A DNA stretch of 64,000 nt from Ceratodon purpureus (Eukaryota > Streptophyta > Bryopsida > Pseudoditrichales > Ditrichaceae): the NCBI GenBank assembly GCA_014871385.1, contig CM026421.1, positions 10,661,644-10,725,643 on the forward strand. Reading direction: 5' to 3'. This document shows positions 46,858 to 58,513 of this stretch, piece after piece. How positions within the stretch are numbered: position 1 is the stretch's first letter; each line of letters begins with the position of its first letter. The notes under the pieces were generated by a model. That model did no database searches. It was not told where the DNA came from and was given only the letters and a program-made list of their open reading frames with translations. A program made the position numbers and the translations under genes.

Positions 46858-47240
46858 ACAAGGAGAGGGGTGAAGCATATGCCACACCCTATGTTCAACT
46901 CAAACAAATTTTTTGAGAGGCACGGACGTGAAGCGTATGCTACACCCTCTGTTGAACTCTGACAATTTGTTTTGAGGGGACAGAGGTGCAGCATATGCCA
47001 CACCCTCGGTTAAACCTAAAAAATAAAAAAATGGGGACACAGGTGAGGCATATGCCACATCCTATGTTCAATTCAAACACTTCTTTTTGGAAGGACAGAG
47101 GTGAGGCATATGCTACACCTTTTATTCAACTCTCACTAAATTTTATGAGAGGGAATGAGACATGCCATATTCTATGTTCAACTCTAAGTAAAAATGTTTT
47201 AAAGGATGAGAGGCATATGCCACACCTTTCATCCTATAAT
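46858..47240. repeat. Diverged minisatellite, about seven units of ~55-60 bp
   Basis: Units carry GAGGCATATGCCACACC, then a CTATGTTCAACTC-like segment and a T-rich end (AATTTTTTGAGAGG). Units are degenerate and vary in length. The open frame at 46986-47288 arises from the repeat (HMPHP-like recurrences) and is not considered a gene. Confidence 0.75.
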
Positions 47241-47661
47241 AAGTGGATGAATTTTTTTACAACCACAGTATTAATGCATTTTCCATAATTTTATACAAAA
47301 TTTTAAATGCCATAAAATTTTAACAAGTCCACTTTTATGGGGGTACTTACATTTTAAAATGAACTGGACCTAAAACTAGATTAGCAAAGTTGATGGAATA
47401 CCTCAAGTTTGATCTTCAAGTTTGTAGTGCAATAGATTAGACACATATATCAAAAGTTGAGTGTCCATTAAATGATAAAGCCTTCAATTTATTTGGCAAA
47501 CTTGGCAAGAACATTCAATTCATTATGTAAGCCATAGGAGATTCTAATACCAAGGTCTCAGATTTTTAAAGATTGTCTGTTTAAAATGCTTATATTCTTT
47601 TGATTTATTGAATCGAATTGTCAATTTGTATCAAACTGCATGAATTGATGTAATTGATATA

Positions 47662-47848
47662 CTCCCTCCGTCTTAGAATAATACCATGATTTGGTTTAAA
47701 CACCCGTCTCACAATAATACCAAGATTTGATGGTCTTGAGTAATCCAGATCATCCAAACCATATCCAACTATATCAAGGAGTAATCTATACCATCAAAAA
47801 AATCATCCATTTTTAGCAAATCATGGTGTTTTACTCAGACGGAGGGAA
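47662..47848. mobile_element. Stowaway (Tc1/mariner)-like MITE, ~187 bp
   Basis: The left end CTCCCTCCGTCTTAGAATAA and right end, reverse-complemented TTCCCTCCGTCTGAGTAAAA, are terminal inverted repeats of Stowaway type flanked by TA. Inner arms also pair (ACCATGATTTG on both sides). No coding capacity. Confidence 0.8.
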
Positions 47849-48777
47849 TATTTAAACTAATCAATGGTTATTTGGGCTACATAAAGACAACTCAAATGCT
47901 TTACCTATATCTTAGACATGACTAGCTTGAAATTCAAGGTAAATCAAAATTGGGTAGAAACATTTGGTATTTTTTCAAGAAGAAATGGGATTTTCAAAGA
48001 TGACCTTTACTAAGCCATGAAATTGGTTTCATCTCACAAATAATGTGTTCTTTTAACATTGTTCGCAAAATTGTATTGACAGGAGGTAATTCAAATGGTT
48101 ATATCATTGAAATCCCATAACATTAAACCTGTTCGCAACAATTAGGGTTTTTGTTCTCTACATATATACCAAGCGAGGAGTGATGATCAAAAACCGCAAG
48201 ATCAAGTACTCAAGTAATGAGGTTTTGTTCTCTAATGTCGTATGACTCGTCATTGGGCAGTAGTTCCCAAACATTATATGAAAATTTGACTTTTCGATAG
48301 ACTTGGATGAATAGTTGAATGAGGCACGATTTTGAAGCAATTGGAGAGTGTACATGTTGGAGCTAGGCAGCATACGTCTTCGACTTGTTGGAGATGGTAT
48401 TGGAGATTTTCATTGTCTATCAATAGATAGAAAACATCATAGGAGACATCATAGGCAGACTCAGTCATTTCAGGGGGGCCAGGTAAAAACCTCTATACAG
48501 AGAAAACATGCCTCCACTGAGCTGCTACAAGGACGTGGCTAAAAACCATGCTGCTGCATTGTAAGCTAGTCTTCCTAAAGTGAACCCAGATTATATAATC
48601 CGGAGATGAAACATTTGTCACCAGACAATTCCACCAAAGGATTCAAGGTCCAAATAAAGAAAAAAAATTGCGGACACAACAAGCAAGCCACGGACGCGAG
48701 CGATGTAATCGAAATATCTACTCCAATTGATAATCGAAAACCGAGTCTAGTGTGATCATATTCAATATCAAAGCGGC

Positions 48778-48865
48778 AAGTATGGCTTATGCCTGTCCGC
48801 AGGTACCCGCATCCTCATAGACAGCTTAGGACTGACATGTGCAGTGACCACTTGGACAGCCTAAT
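48778..48865 (-). pseudogene. Degenerate snoRNA-like module D'
   Basis: On the minus strand CCAAGTGGTCACTGC, then ATGAGGATGCGGG, CTGCGGACAGGCATAAGCC and ATACTTGCC follow the order of a module but lack intact hairpin 1 and D box. The carrier intron fragment at 24312-24384 resembles this copy. Confidence 0.35.
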
Positions 48866-48942
48866 ATGACAATCCTTACTAAACTCCCATATCCCTGCCC
48901 AGACACGCACCTGCCACACTACACAAGAAGGTACTCTGGATC

Positions 48943-49030
48943 ACAGCCATCAGTAACCAGTTTATCAGATACAGCATTCGCCTCATCTGTCCGCATCATG
49001 GTCGACCTCGAAGGTCTAATCACTTGGCAA
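48943..49030 (-). ncRNA. C/D snoRNA-like structured RNA, module C'
   Basis: Near-identical to module C in core, hairpins and D-box end (TAAACTGGTTA then CTGATGGC). It retains the GTGATTA variant C box. Flanking DNA is less conserved than the module. Confidence 0.55.
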
Positions 49031-49115
49031 CAACCCTGTAACTTTTACCACCTCCGTAGGAATATCTAACAACAGGCGCACGAAATAAATAAGCTACTCA
49101 ATCGCTACACAACAG

Positions 49116-49204
49116 TCTTGCCATCAGTTTCCGAGTTATCAGACACGGCTCAGCCAGGTCTGTCCGCATCATGGTCGACCTTGCGGTCACATCACTTGGC
49201 CACA
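49116..49204 (-). ncRNA. C/D snoRNA-like structured RNA, module B'
   Basis: Counterpart of module B: GCCA stem, GTGATGT, GACC-GCAA-GGTC hairpin, invariant core, CAGAC/GTCTG hairpin, CTGA and TGGC all conserved. Confidence 0.57.
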
Positions 49205-49653
49205 ACATACGAACGATCGAACTCACGCATAACTCGTCACACCACGACCAAATGAACAAGCCGATATCCCACTCACGATGCAGCCACAGTCCAGTCTCCA
49301 CAAACCAAGAACAACAAATTCTCGCCGCCAGTATCCAGCGACGCAACCCACAAAAGTGGCAACAGCAGTAACGAACTTCAAATGTACCCGCCATTTTGAA
49401 AACGGCACAACCATCAAGTGCAGTTTGTACCAATGAAGGACAAGTCCATGTAGCACCATCTCATACTAAACTGGCACTCACGTCCAGCCTGTAATCAGTT
49501 TGTAAGGTGCACAGATAATAACGCTCACCAATCCAAGAAAACGCACAGTCTCCCAGTTGAACACTATCCCAGGTTGTAGACACAGCAAACTGTCACCACT
49601 CAAGATCAAAAGAAAAAAAAACACGACCTAGTAAGAGAGCCACGAATCCACAA

Positions 49654-49744
49654 TTGCTTGCCATCAGCACCAGGTTGTCAGATATGGCAAAGCCGATCTG
49701 TCCGCATCATGGTCGGCCTGGTAGGCCACATCATTTGGCCGCAA
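49654..49744 (-). ncRNA. C/D snoRNA-like structured RNA, module A'
   Basis: Counterpart of module A. Its C box reads ATGATGT, closer to the RTGATGA consensus than in A. Hairpins, core and D-box end match module A. Confidence 0.57.
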
Positions 49745-50028
49745 ACTAGACACCCACGCTTCAACCTGGACCTCGACTCCAAACAAAATACAAACTGAAG
49801 ATTGCACTTGCATAGCATAACAAACAAGTTGAGGCACCAGGCCGGATTCCTGCCGATCCGGCGGAATCCACGTCGACAGGACGAGAATTGATCACACGCA
49901 TCCGACAAAGGAAATCGGACGACTAATGTTAACCACAAAGCAAGAAACGATAGACTCGTGCATCACACAGATCCCCACTGCCATAGCGAATAATATGAAC
50001 TGATTCCATTGATACATGTACAGAATCC

Positions 50029-51331
50029 TTAGTCCACCTCCTGCAGGGGTGGAGCCACATCCGCATCCGTAAACTTTCCCTTTCCTTTCTCTGCAGACCG
50101 ACCCTTGCCCTTGCGCTCTAGAAGGGCCTTGCGGTCCTTGTCTAACTTCAACTTCGTGATCACCACCTTCGACGTGTCGATGCCCACGTTCACGGTAGCT
50201 CCTGCACGAACCACCTACACATCTCCGTCATCTCATCCCACACAGGCATACATCTCTTGTATCTAATAAAACTCAACCAGTCAAGCTCTGACAAGAAACT
50301 ACAAAACTCACAGAACAACGAAGTCCCACAACCGCCAAAAATTCACGTAGCATTCTGTGTCTCATAGCTCGTAACAGCACAGCACTGTAGTTCAGAACAG
50401 CCTCGGACACTACCTATTGCACGTACAATGCTACAAGAACCTCACCATTCACTTTCTCACGAGTGATGCGCTCCACATGGATCACCCACTTCCGCCTGTA
50501 CACCTGCACCACCTTTCCTTCCCGGCCCTTGTACGTGCCGCGCACCACCATCACTTCGTCATCCTTCCTCACTGGTACAGACCGAACCTGCAACCCGTCC
50601 ACCGCACATGTCAATTCCAACATTTCGCGTGCGAAGAAGAGATACGCCAAACTTGCACAGCCCCAACTGATTAATTGATGCCATTAGACCCCCTGTATTT
50701 CAAGACGAAGGCTCTCAACACAATGCAGCTGAATCCGCTGGACGTCATTTTGCAGCTACTTGCAAGCAAGTCTCGCCAAGTCCGGTTCACTCATCATCAC
50801 CGATCCCAAATTAGGTCACGACACCTGAAAGGCCAAGATTCCCAAGCTTACATTGTACTTGTTCTTGAGGTCTGAGGAGAGGGCCGCGCTCATAAGAATG
50901 CGCCTCTCGCTAGAGGGGGCACTAAAATGTGCCTTCCTCGACTTGCGTCTGGAGCTGCTCACACCTGCATCACCATCACACCTCCCGCCGCGTCAGTACC
51001 TTCAACTGCGACCGGCATTCTCATCACGACACGCCAATCCATTCACGCCATCGACGTCTTCTCCTAAACCCTACACCGCCTTATCCAGCAACTAAACCCT
51101 AAACCCCCAGACCAAAAATCTCGAAGCCCAGCTACAAGAGCTATTCCCCGCATCCTAATCCAAACTCGGGAACTCCAAGAACTGTGCAGAACAAGTGCTC
51201 ATGCCCCACACTCATTGGGAATCAGAAGCTCTAAGGAGGAGCACCTAAAATGACGTCCCCGAACCGTTAGCAGTGCCGAGAGATGCAGGAAGACGGGGGC
51301 AGGGAGCAGACTTACGAGGAGAGAACTTCAT
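50029..51331 (-). CDS. RPL26: 60S ribosomal protein L26 (uL24), copy 2, 147 aa, four exons
   Basis: Exons on the minus strand are 51331-51316, 50964-50852, 50587-50446 and 50201-50029, of exactly the same lengths as copy 1 (16, 113, 142 and 173 nt). The encoded protein reads identical to copy 1 although synonymous sites and introns differ, which points to purifying selection on a functional second gene. The three RNA modules again lie downstream, keeping the gene-module spacing of copy 1. Telo-box-like AAACCCTAAACCC lies in intron 1 near 51.1 kb. Confidence 0.96.
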
Positions 51332-53784
51332 GGCTGCGGGCGGGGGTGCGGAAGGCGCAGCGACGGAGGAAGAGAGACGCCCAGCGGGGCGTGGCCTGGC
51401 TATGGCTGCGAAAGAGCTTCTCCCTCGTCCCCCCCTGCTTTAGGGTTTCCCAAGACTCCCTCCTGACCTAACGGATTGTCGGAGTCTGGATGAATGATAT
51501 CCGGATGGATGTTACGTCGATGCAATTCGTCGTCAATTCTCATTGTATTGAAGTACATCATACGTAGCTGGTTTCTGTACTGTACAGCGGCGGCTAATGT
51601 GGCCGCAACCGCGAACTGCCGCAGCCACGATTGCCGCTGACGCAGTTGGGGGTCGGCCGGCGTCGAGTTCAGGCTTTATCACAGCTTATCACGCCTTATT
51701 ACAACTTATCACGGCATATCTGCGGCTCACCACGGCTTATCACGGCCTTTTAGAGCCAATCACGTCTTCTTAGTTCCGTTGCGTGCAGAGGAGAATCTGT
51801 TTTCTTCAAAGGACACTACTGTGAGTGAAGTGTGTGTTTGTTCCCTTGTTAACCCCTAAACGCCCTCACCTATATCTAGTTTAGGCAGTTTTGCAAAGAT
51901 GCATTATAAAATGCAATTAATATGAATATTTAGAACTTGGTCTATGAATAAAAGTTATACATCTTGAATTTTAGATTCTATCTATATGGTTAGATCGATG
52001 ATTTTTTTATAAATTTTGAAACATAAAAAACAAGTTATTTTGTAATTCAATTACAAATAAGATGTTGACAATAAGTGGATGAAATTTTTTATGATGGGTT
52101 ATAATGTAGCACTTTAGGTTTAGTGATTTTGGAGATTTTTTGGATGCCTGATTTTAGTAGTTTTTTTCTTCAAGAACACTTTTAGACCAAAATCTAAAAG
52201 ATTTTTCAGTGAAACACTTCAACACAAAATGAGGCATAATTATTTCAAATATTATTTTCTTTACAATCAAATTACTCATACATGAAACTAACTTCCCATA
52301 GAAAATTCAGTAAAAAAACCACACCACAAAAAGTACATGATGGATGAGAAAAAACAGATGAAATTTGTACTATACATCAGGCCAAGAAAGCATGCTTGGA
52401 TAGTTAGTGGTTTAACCGGTAGTCCCTGTACTCACTCCCGAGGTTACCTCGACGATTCTATATTCAGAATCAAGCAAATTTGGCTACCTCTCTGATTCGC
52501 AGAGAGCTCTAAGAGAAGAGGGGGAACTCATAGCAGGTTCCAAATGGTAGAGAGTGTGTCTCCGCTTATATACCCGGACTCTAAGTTTAGGCACAAGTCC
52601 ATGGAGCATATAGTGATATAGCGATGTTTACTTTGGTTTTATATAGGAGTTTATATAGAAAAGATATAGGAGTTTATGAATCTAGTTCAATTGAATTGCA
52701 AAGAAGGCATGTAATGGTAAGATATCTTTGTAATCCAAATAAAAATTATATTCTAGCATTGCGTTTTGGAACTTCTAATATGCATGTGATTTGAGATTCT
52801 ATTATATGATGATAGTTAGATAGATTCTTGTCAATATTAACTACTTATTTTTTCATATCTATGAAATTGGATTTTTAAATGACCAAGCATTAGATTCAAC
52901 AAGTACAAGTACTTTGTTAAATCAATACATATGTCTCAGCTTTTAGATGTTGACAACTCCTATAACTTCCAAATTTTGGATGGACATCATAGCCTAGGCA
53001 TCTCAATGCTTTGCAATATGGTGAGCATTTATTTCTCTACTATTCCAAATTGTTACACTTCCACTTTCTATGTAATTTATGAACAATTCTCTTTATCCAA
53101 TCTTTAGATTGAATCCTTTCAAGTGAATGGCAAATATCGTTACAAAATCAAGCAAGTTCAGTCATTTGATATAGATGCAAAGGGTGTAGATATTCTCAGG
53201 ATTAAGTATAATTCCCCCAATTCTCTTGATTAATGAAGCTTGGGAGGTTCAACTTGATGGTACAGATGGAGTCACCCTGCATAGTATTCTTTTCCAATAT
53301 CCTCTGGTTTCTGATAATATGATGAAGGGAAAATGGTGAAGGAAATACTCTACAAATTCTATAACGGAAAGCCTGTCTTGTGGTGTTTCTGACATTCCCA
53401 TCTTATTCCTGTGCATTGATGTTTTTGAGCAGTGCCTGTGGTGTCGAATAAAAAAAACCATGAGACAAATTTGAAGCATCGACACTTTCTGTTACTCTGA
53501 TGTGGAGTCGTTTCATTTTGGTATCATCAGTTTATTGAATATCTGAAAAGATTGTTACAAAGATGTGTTACACCACTGGTGCATCTATTCTTACTTTGAA
53601 ATCTTCTTTCAAAAACAAGATTTAAAGACTATGAAAAGACCGAGCTTGAATTAGTGTATTCTTCTATGAAACTGTACACAGCAATAATGTCCCTACCCAC
53701 CTGATCGAGTAAGAATTGGTCAAGAAATGGTGGTTTGTCGAGTTTTGGTTGGGAAGTTGTTCCTTCTGAGTTTGATAGCCTATG
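51332..53784. other. Spacer between RPL26 copy 2 and carrier copy 2
   Basis: 51.33-51.67 kb is the conserved GC-rich RPL26 promoter side. From TTAACCCCTAAACGCC at 51849 to about 53.2 kb the DNA is AT-rich and absent from the other arm. 52.4-52.6 kb has a less AT-rich stretch with a TATATA box that could be a solo-LTR remnant, not proven. 53.55-53.78 kb is conserved carrier 3' flank. Confidence 0.45.
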
Positions 53785-56700
53785 TCATTTTGGTTTGGGT
53801 GGACATTGAAAGCACTTGTCGAAGAATCCAAAGGTGTGAATCTGCCGAATAAGGTTGCTGATGCCCGCCCATCCTCCAAGACCCACACCAACGACAAGAG
53901 TCCAAAGGATTACCACAACATTCGCCACAAACACAAGGGACCATGTGGGTAAGAACCACGGCGGCTTCACAGGTGAGTTCTGCACACAGAATACAGTCCA
54001 ACATTTTCTTCAATTTTCAGCAAGATATCATTTAGCGGTACTCTGCACCACGCCAAGAGTCAAGGCACTTCAAGGTGTACACGTGAGCCTATTGGATTCA
54101 ATCATGGTTATGCTGAAAATGCAGGAATTGAATGGCTGAACTGAAAGTGGTCAGTTTATAGTAGATGGCAACAAATTGACACATGATTTACAGAACAGAA
54201 TTCTCAAATTTAATGTGAATTAGCTCAAATATTACCTCACGAGCAGACTTGGTGCGGTAGGTGACGAGAAACGCAATTGCGGGTATTAAGTACATTCCAA
54301 TGGCCACTCCAAATGATCCCAGAAGAGAGTTAATTGGACCAAAAAAGGGTACAGCAAGTGCAAAGAAGAACATGATTGCCACCACTGGTATACGACACAG
54401 AACTCGTAGGAAGAACCTTCTCGTATGCACCCCCGCTGCCTTCTCACAAACCAAGAAAATTGGGTGCGTAAATAAGATGAATCCCATGGCCTGCATAAGA
54501 TCAACACTGACAGTATCAACTTATCTGAAACTGTTCCAAAGTCTCACAGAGACATGGGGCTGGATAAACTATCCTTTTTTGTGCATCAAACTCGTCACTC
54601 TAGTTATGCTAAAAGTACCCATGGGTTTGGCTGGGTGGATCCCAGGCAAATGAGCTCCATGGTCACAAGGTGGTTAAATTACAGTGTATACAGTGCACTA
54701 TACCATTGACAGGGAGCTCCGACGGTCCAACAATACAAAAAATCACTCTGAATTTGCACCATGGCACCTCTAAGTATTTAGAATAACTCTACTATTGAAC
54801 AGGGCAAGTCATGGCAAGTCATGCTTACTTGGTGTGCAATTATGGTAGCAATGGCCAGTGTTTGCCATCCACCTCTAGGAAGAACAGAGAAGGCATTTGA
54901 TTGTTTCAAAAGAATATCACCAGCTGACCAGTAAACTGCCACGGAACTGGGGATGGTGACTAGAAGCGCATAGAAAAAGACTGCGAGGTTGACATACTTG
55001 TATGCTGATGGCCTCTTCATGGTCTCCAGAATCTCTCTGCCACCACAGAAAGGTCCCACATGAGCTCAACTTCTATTCTTCACTCGTATCAATTCTGAAT
55101 TTCTCTGGAGTTTGCACTTCATTATTGGAATCATTGTTTTTAGGACTGGATTATAAAAGAGCACTATGTGCACAAATCTCTTAAGTTCGTTCCACAGGAC
55201 GATTTAACTCTACTGTAGTCTTTGAAAATAATAGCTTACATGGTAATTCCGTGGCCTCCGTATGTGCTCAAGATATTGGCAACTCCCGTAAAGAATTCGA
55301 CCTTGTCGTTTGCACCAGTATGCTTCACTCCTGGTCTCTACGTCATCACAAAAGAAACAAAACGGTACAATCAAAACAGGGTTCAAGGCATCAAGATTCG
55401 TTGTAAAAGAAATCATGCTGTTTGGCTAATAAGAGAATTCTCAGTTTTTTGCATTCTAAAACAGATTGTCATGAAGATGGGCTCCTATATCTTCCATTAC
55501 AAAAGATGGTAATCATGCACATCCGTCCAAGTTTTCACGATGCATTACTAAGGCTGCAAACACCGAACGTTATTGGTTTTTAAGTATGGCAGTGTTGATA
55601 GAAAAAAGACCTGTCCAAAAGAGAGCGCAGCAACGAGCAAGTAGATAGATGTGATGGTGGTGGTAATGACGCCAATGAAGGCACCTGAGCGGAAGTGACC
55701 AAAGTCTGGAACTAAGACAGCTAGAAACGATACCCCTCCCACAATGTAGGTCCACTCCCTCTTGTTTAAACGTGGATTTGCATAATAAAGGTTGCTGGAA
55801 AAATTGCAAGCAATACAACAATGATAGAGTATTAGTATCAATCTCTCTCTCCAGGTTAGACTTGTGACATCAGAATCAATTTACTCCGGATCACACTAGT
55901 TGCAATGATCACACTAGGATTGTTTGGGATTTTTAAACCAATGGACAGAGATAATTTGGCAAGAGTCCCACCTTGAAGTCGCAACGAGATGGATGATTGC
56001 CACCATAAAAAGCGTCAAAATAATGAAGAAATAGGTGATTTTGCGGCCCCATCTGCCAGTTAGTCCTCCAATCACTTCATGGTACTGCACACATCCACAG
56101 ATTCTCTTACTGTGTTGTCATCTGTTGACAACACAAGCGCAAGTAAGACAAATCTGAGGAGCCAACTTAATAAAAACAACAATCTATCAAGTTCTTAGTC
56201 AGTGCAACCTAACACGAGCATGCGATGAACTTTGTATGGAGAGTTGGGACATAATTGCACAAACCTGGATGATATAGTTCTCTGGGCGAACTTTGCCTTG
56301 TAAAGCTATGCGAGACTTGAATTCTAAGTAGAGCCATACCAGAAGGTAAACACCCCATGCTCCTATTAGTCCATACAGGACAGAGGCAGCGATTCCCCAA
56401 GCATAGCCCATTTGTGACATTGTGTATGGCATGGTGACCAGCACAAAACCGATCTGAAAATCATGTGAACGAATGTATACATCAATTGCAGACTCATCAT
56501 TTCCTTGCTTTGGCTCCGGGGTTCCTCTCTATGGTAAATACTGTCTTTTCTATGGAAAATTCAAGGTACTGAAAGAAAGACACTTGACTTTTTGGATATC
56601 AAAGATGGAGTGGCTTTAGCTAGGGTTAGCAAACAGATATACTGTATGTAAGCTGGTTCCAATTCTCGCTCGACAAGCGATGTTTCTTCCGAAGAAATCA

Positions 56701-56926
56701 TCTTGCAGCAACTGCTGTAGTCAATGAACAAGCGCCCAAATATCTTTCAAACTAGTACCTGACCAGCAGCAGCTATAAGCCAGGCATCGAATACAGAATT
56801 GCCCTTCCACAGCGAGGACAGGCCCACTTTGGTCGTCTCTCCACTCTCGCTTCCGTTGGCAGTAGCAGTCCCACCATTGGAACTCACTCCATGTGGCGCC
56901 TCCGTCGGCACTCCAGACTCGCCCAT
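53785..56926 (-). CDS. AUX1/LAX-family auxin influx carrier, copy 2, 469 aa, eight exons
   Basis: Exons are 56926-56759, 56453-56265, 56084-55972, 55794-55611, 55337-55240, 55036-54829, 54490-54236 and 53979-53785, totalling 1410 nt. All exon lengths equal copy 1 except exon 1, shorter by one codon (V-SSNGG against VMSSNGG). Differences cluster in the N-terminus, exon 2 (G-Y-AWG-I for G-F-AWG-S, L-T-M-P for L-T-L-P) and exon 5 (NILSTYGGHG for NILGAYGGHG). The conserved FFGPINSLLGS and GGWAGISNLIRQ regions remain. It is intact and presumably functional as a plasma-membrane auxin importer or a related permease. Confidence 0.92.
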
Positions 56927-58513
56927 TGTCGTCACCTCTTAGAATACTCAAATCAGTAGTATCACCTGCCTAAACAAGATCATGCGTACGAACCGAATGG
57001 TGCCATTGGATTCTGACTCCTCTCATAATCCCAAGCTTTTATAACAAGCTGCACCATTTGCTTCTCCCCAGATCCGTTGTGGGCAAACCTACAGTACTAA
57101 ACAGTACAATCTTATCTGGTAGACCACTTCAATCTTCACATGAACAGGTAGCATTACATGATCACTTGCGCTGGGGCAAGTAAACCCATGCTCAAACTTT
57201 CTACCGAGACTTTCTGAACACTGCAGGGTCATCTCCGAAACAATAGCTGGAGCCAGGATTCACCCTGCCTTGTTCTTCGGACACAACTATCAAAACATCT
57301 ACAGGCCCACAACTCTGGTGCAAACACTGAAATATCTTCACCTGGTTGCATCAAGACCCCAAGGCAATACAAAAGTATGCACTCCTACCCCAGATTTCAA
57401 CTAGCGAGGTCGGCGAGTGTCACGCACTGGTCATCTCAGTGGAACGTGGTCAAAGGCTAATCCAACAGTACTTAGGCTCGTGTCAAAAATCACTGTACAA
57501 ATGTCTGGATTTAGGAAGCGTGGTGTCTCTATAAGACAATGTTACAGCTATTATTCACAGTTAGCTAGAACATGTTTTGTAAATTAACTCTTGAACTTCG
57601 AAGAAATGCAATCATGCTCCTTTCCAAACTCCACTAATGGAAAGGACTAATGTACATTATAAGTACATACTTATCCAGTACGTCTGCATGACTTCACACA
57701 TGCCTGGTGAAATCATGCCTTCAGGAACCATCTGATTTTCAGGAAGAATCAGTTTTAAAAATCTTATTCTGTGTGGTAAAGCTATGGCTCCTAGAGCACC
57801 CTCGTGAAACATATTTCCTTGCACAGCTAGCATGGAAAATCCTGCACTTTCTGCAGAACGTAGACTCTCGCACATTGTCTTATAGAGACATATTCGTCAC
57901 CGATGACCACTTTTCTCCGGACGACTACGTATGCAAAGTTCTATTCCAAAAATGAGGATAAAGTCATCAATCGTCCCATGACATCAAAGTTCACTAGGCC
58001 TAACTTAGTGCCATTGGAAACAAACCTATGAGACTTCCAGACTTACCTCATCGCATCAGTCAATCGTAGACATTCTTACAGCAAACACTGTCTCATGTAC
58101 TGGAAAGTAAGCAAGCTGTTGTTCATAGCAAGGATAGCAAGTTCTGTGCAAAATAGCAAGGAATTGAACAACATAGAAACTGAATACCATGATTGTACTA
58201 TGATTTTTAAACCCATTTCTAACAAGTTAAGCAGGCAAAGCTTCCTGCGTACACCTGCAGTAACTAATCTGCTTGCAACTGCAATGAACACAGATCAAAA
58301 ATCACCTGGAGAGACAAAAATTAGATCAAGCAACATACCAGTGTTGCATTATTTTTTAAAACTAGATCACTTCGTTATACGTTGCATTCCTTCGGGATCC
58401 TTGCTTTTCCCCGTGCAAGATTGCATGAGCCGGATCTGAGTAAAACCTGAGCAGCCCACTTGTCTGCAGATGATCGATGCAACTGTACTCACAATTCAAG
58501 CTAGGCGACACAT
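56927..58513. other. Upstream region of carrier copy 2
   Basis: Carrier promoter and 5' UTR lie near 56.9-57.1 kb. The minus frame at 57875-57657 falls where the arms are homologous but the left-arm counterpart is broken by stops, so it is not called a gene. Nothing else supported. Confidence 0.4.

Larger units (their letters stand above)
44319..48777. other. Repeat-rich, AT-rich gene desert
   Basis: About 4.5 kb without a supported gene. The part near 44.32-44.55 kb is the calmodulin-like 5' region. The rest holds repeats listed separately: paired hairpins, an inverted-repeat element, a dispersed repeat copy, a ~60-bp minisatellite and a Stowaway-like MITE. Confidence 0.5.
48780..57890. repeat. 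Right arm of large inverted duplication
   Basis: Reverse-oriented counterpart of 22.9-31.67 kb, with modules C'-B'-A', RPL26 and the carrier gene all on the minus strand. It lacks the intron-1 insert and the CACTA-like MITE, and has its own AT-rich insertion at about 51.7-53.3 kb. Confidence 0.85.

Noticed and set aside
46858-47240. CRISPR-like repeat array
   Set aside because: Units are degenerate and contiguous, with no unique spacers, in a eukaryotic genome.
46986-47288. 100-residue frame
   Set aside because: Generated by the minisatellite; the recurring HMPHP residues follow the repeat unit.
57657-57875. 72-residue minus-strand frame
   Set aside because: The homologous left-arm sequence (22.92-23.06 kb) is broken by stops, giving no sign of selection on a protein.
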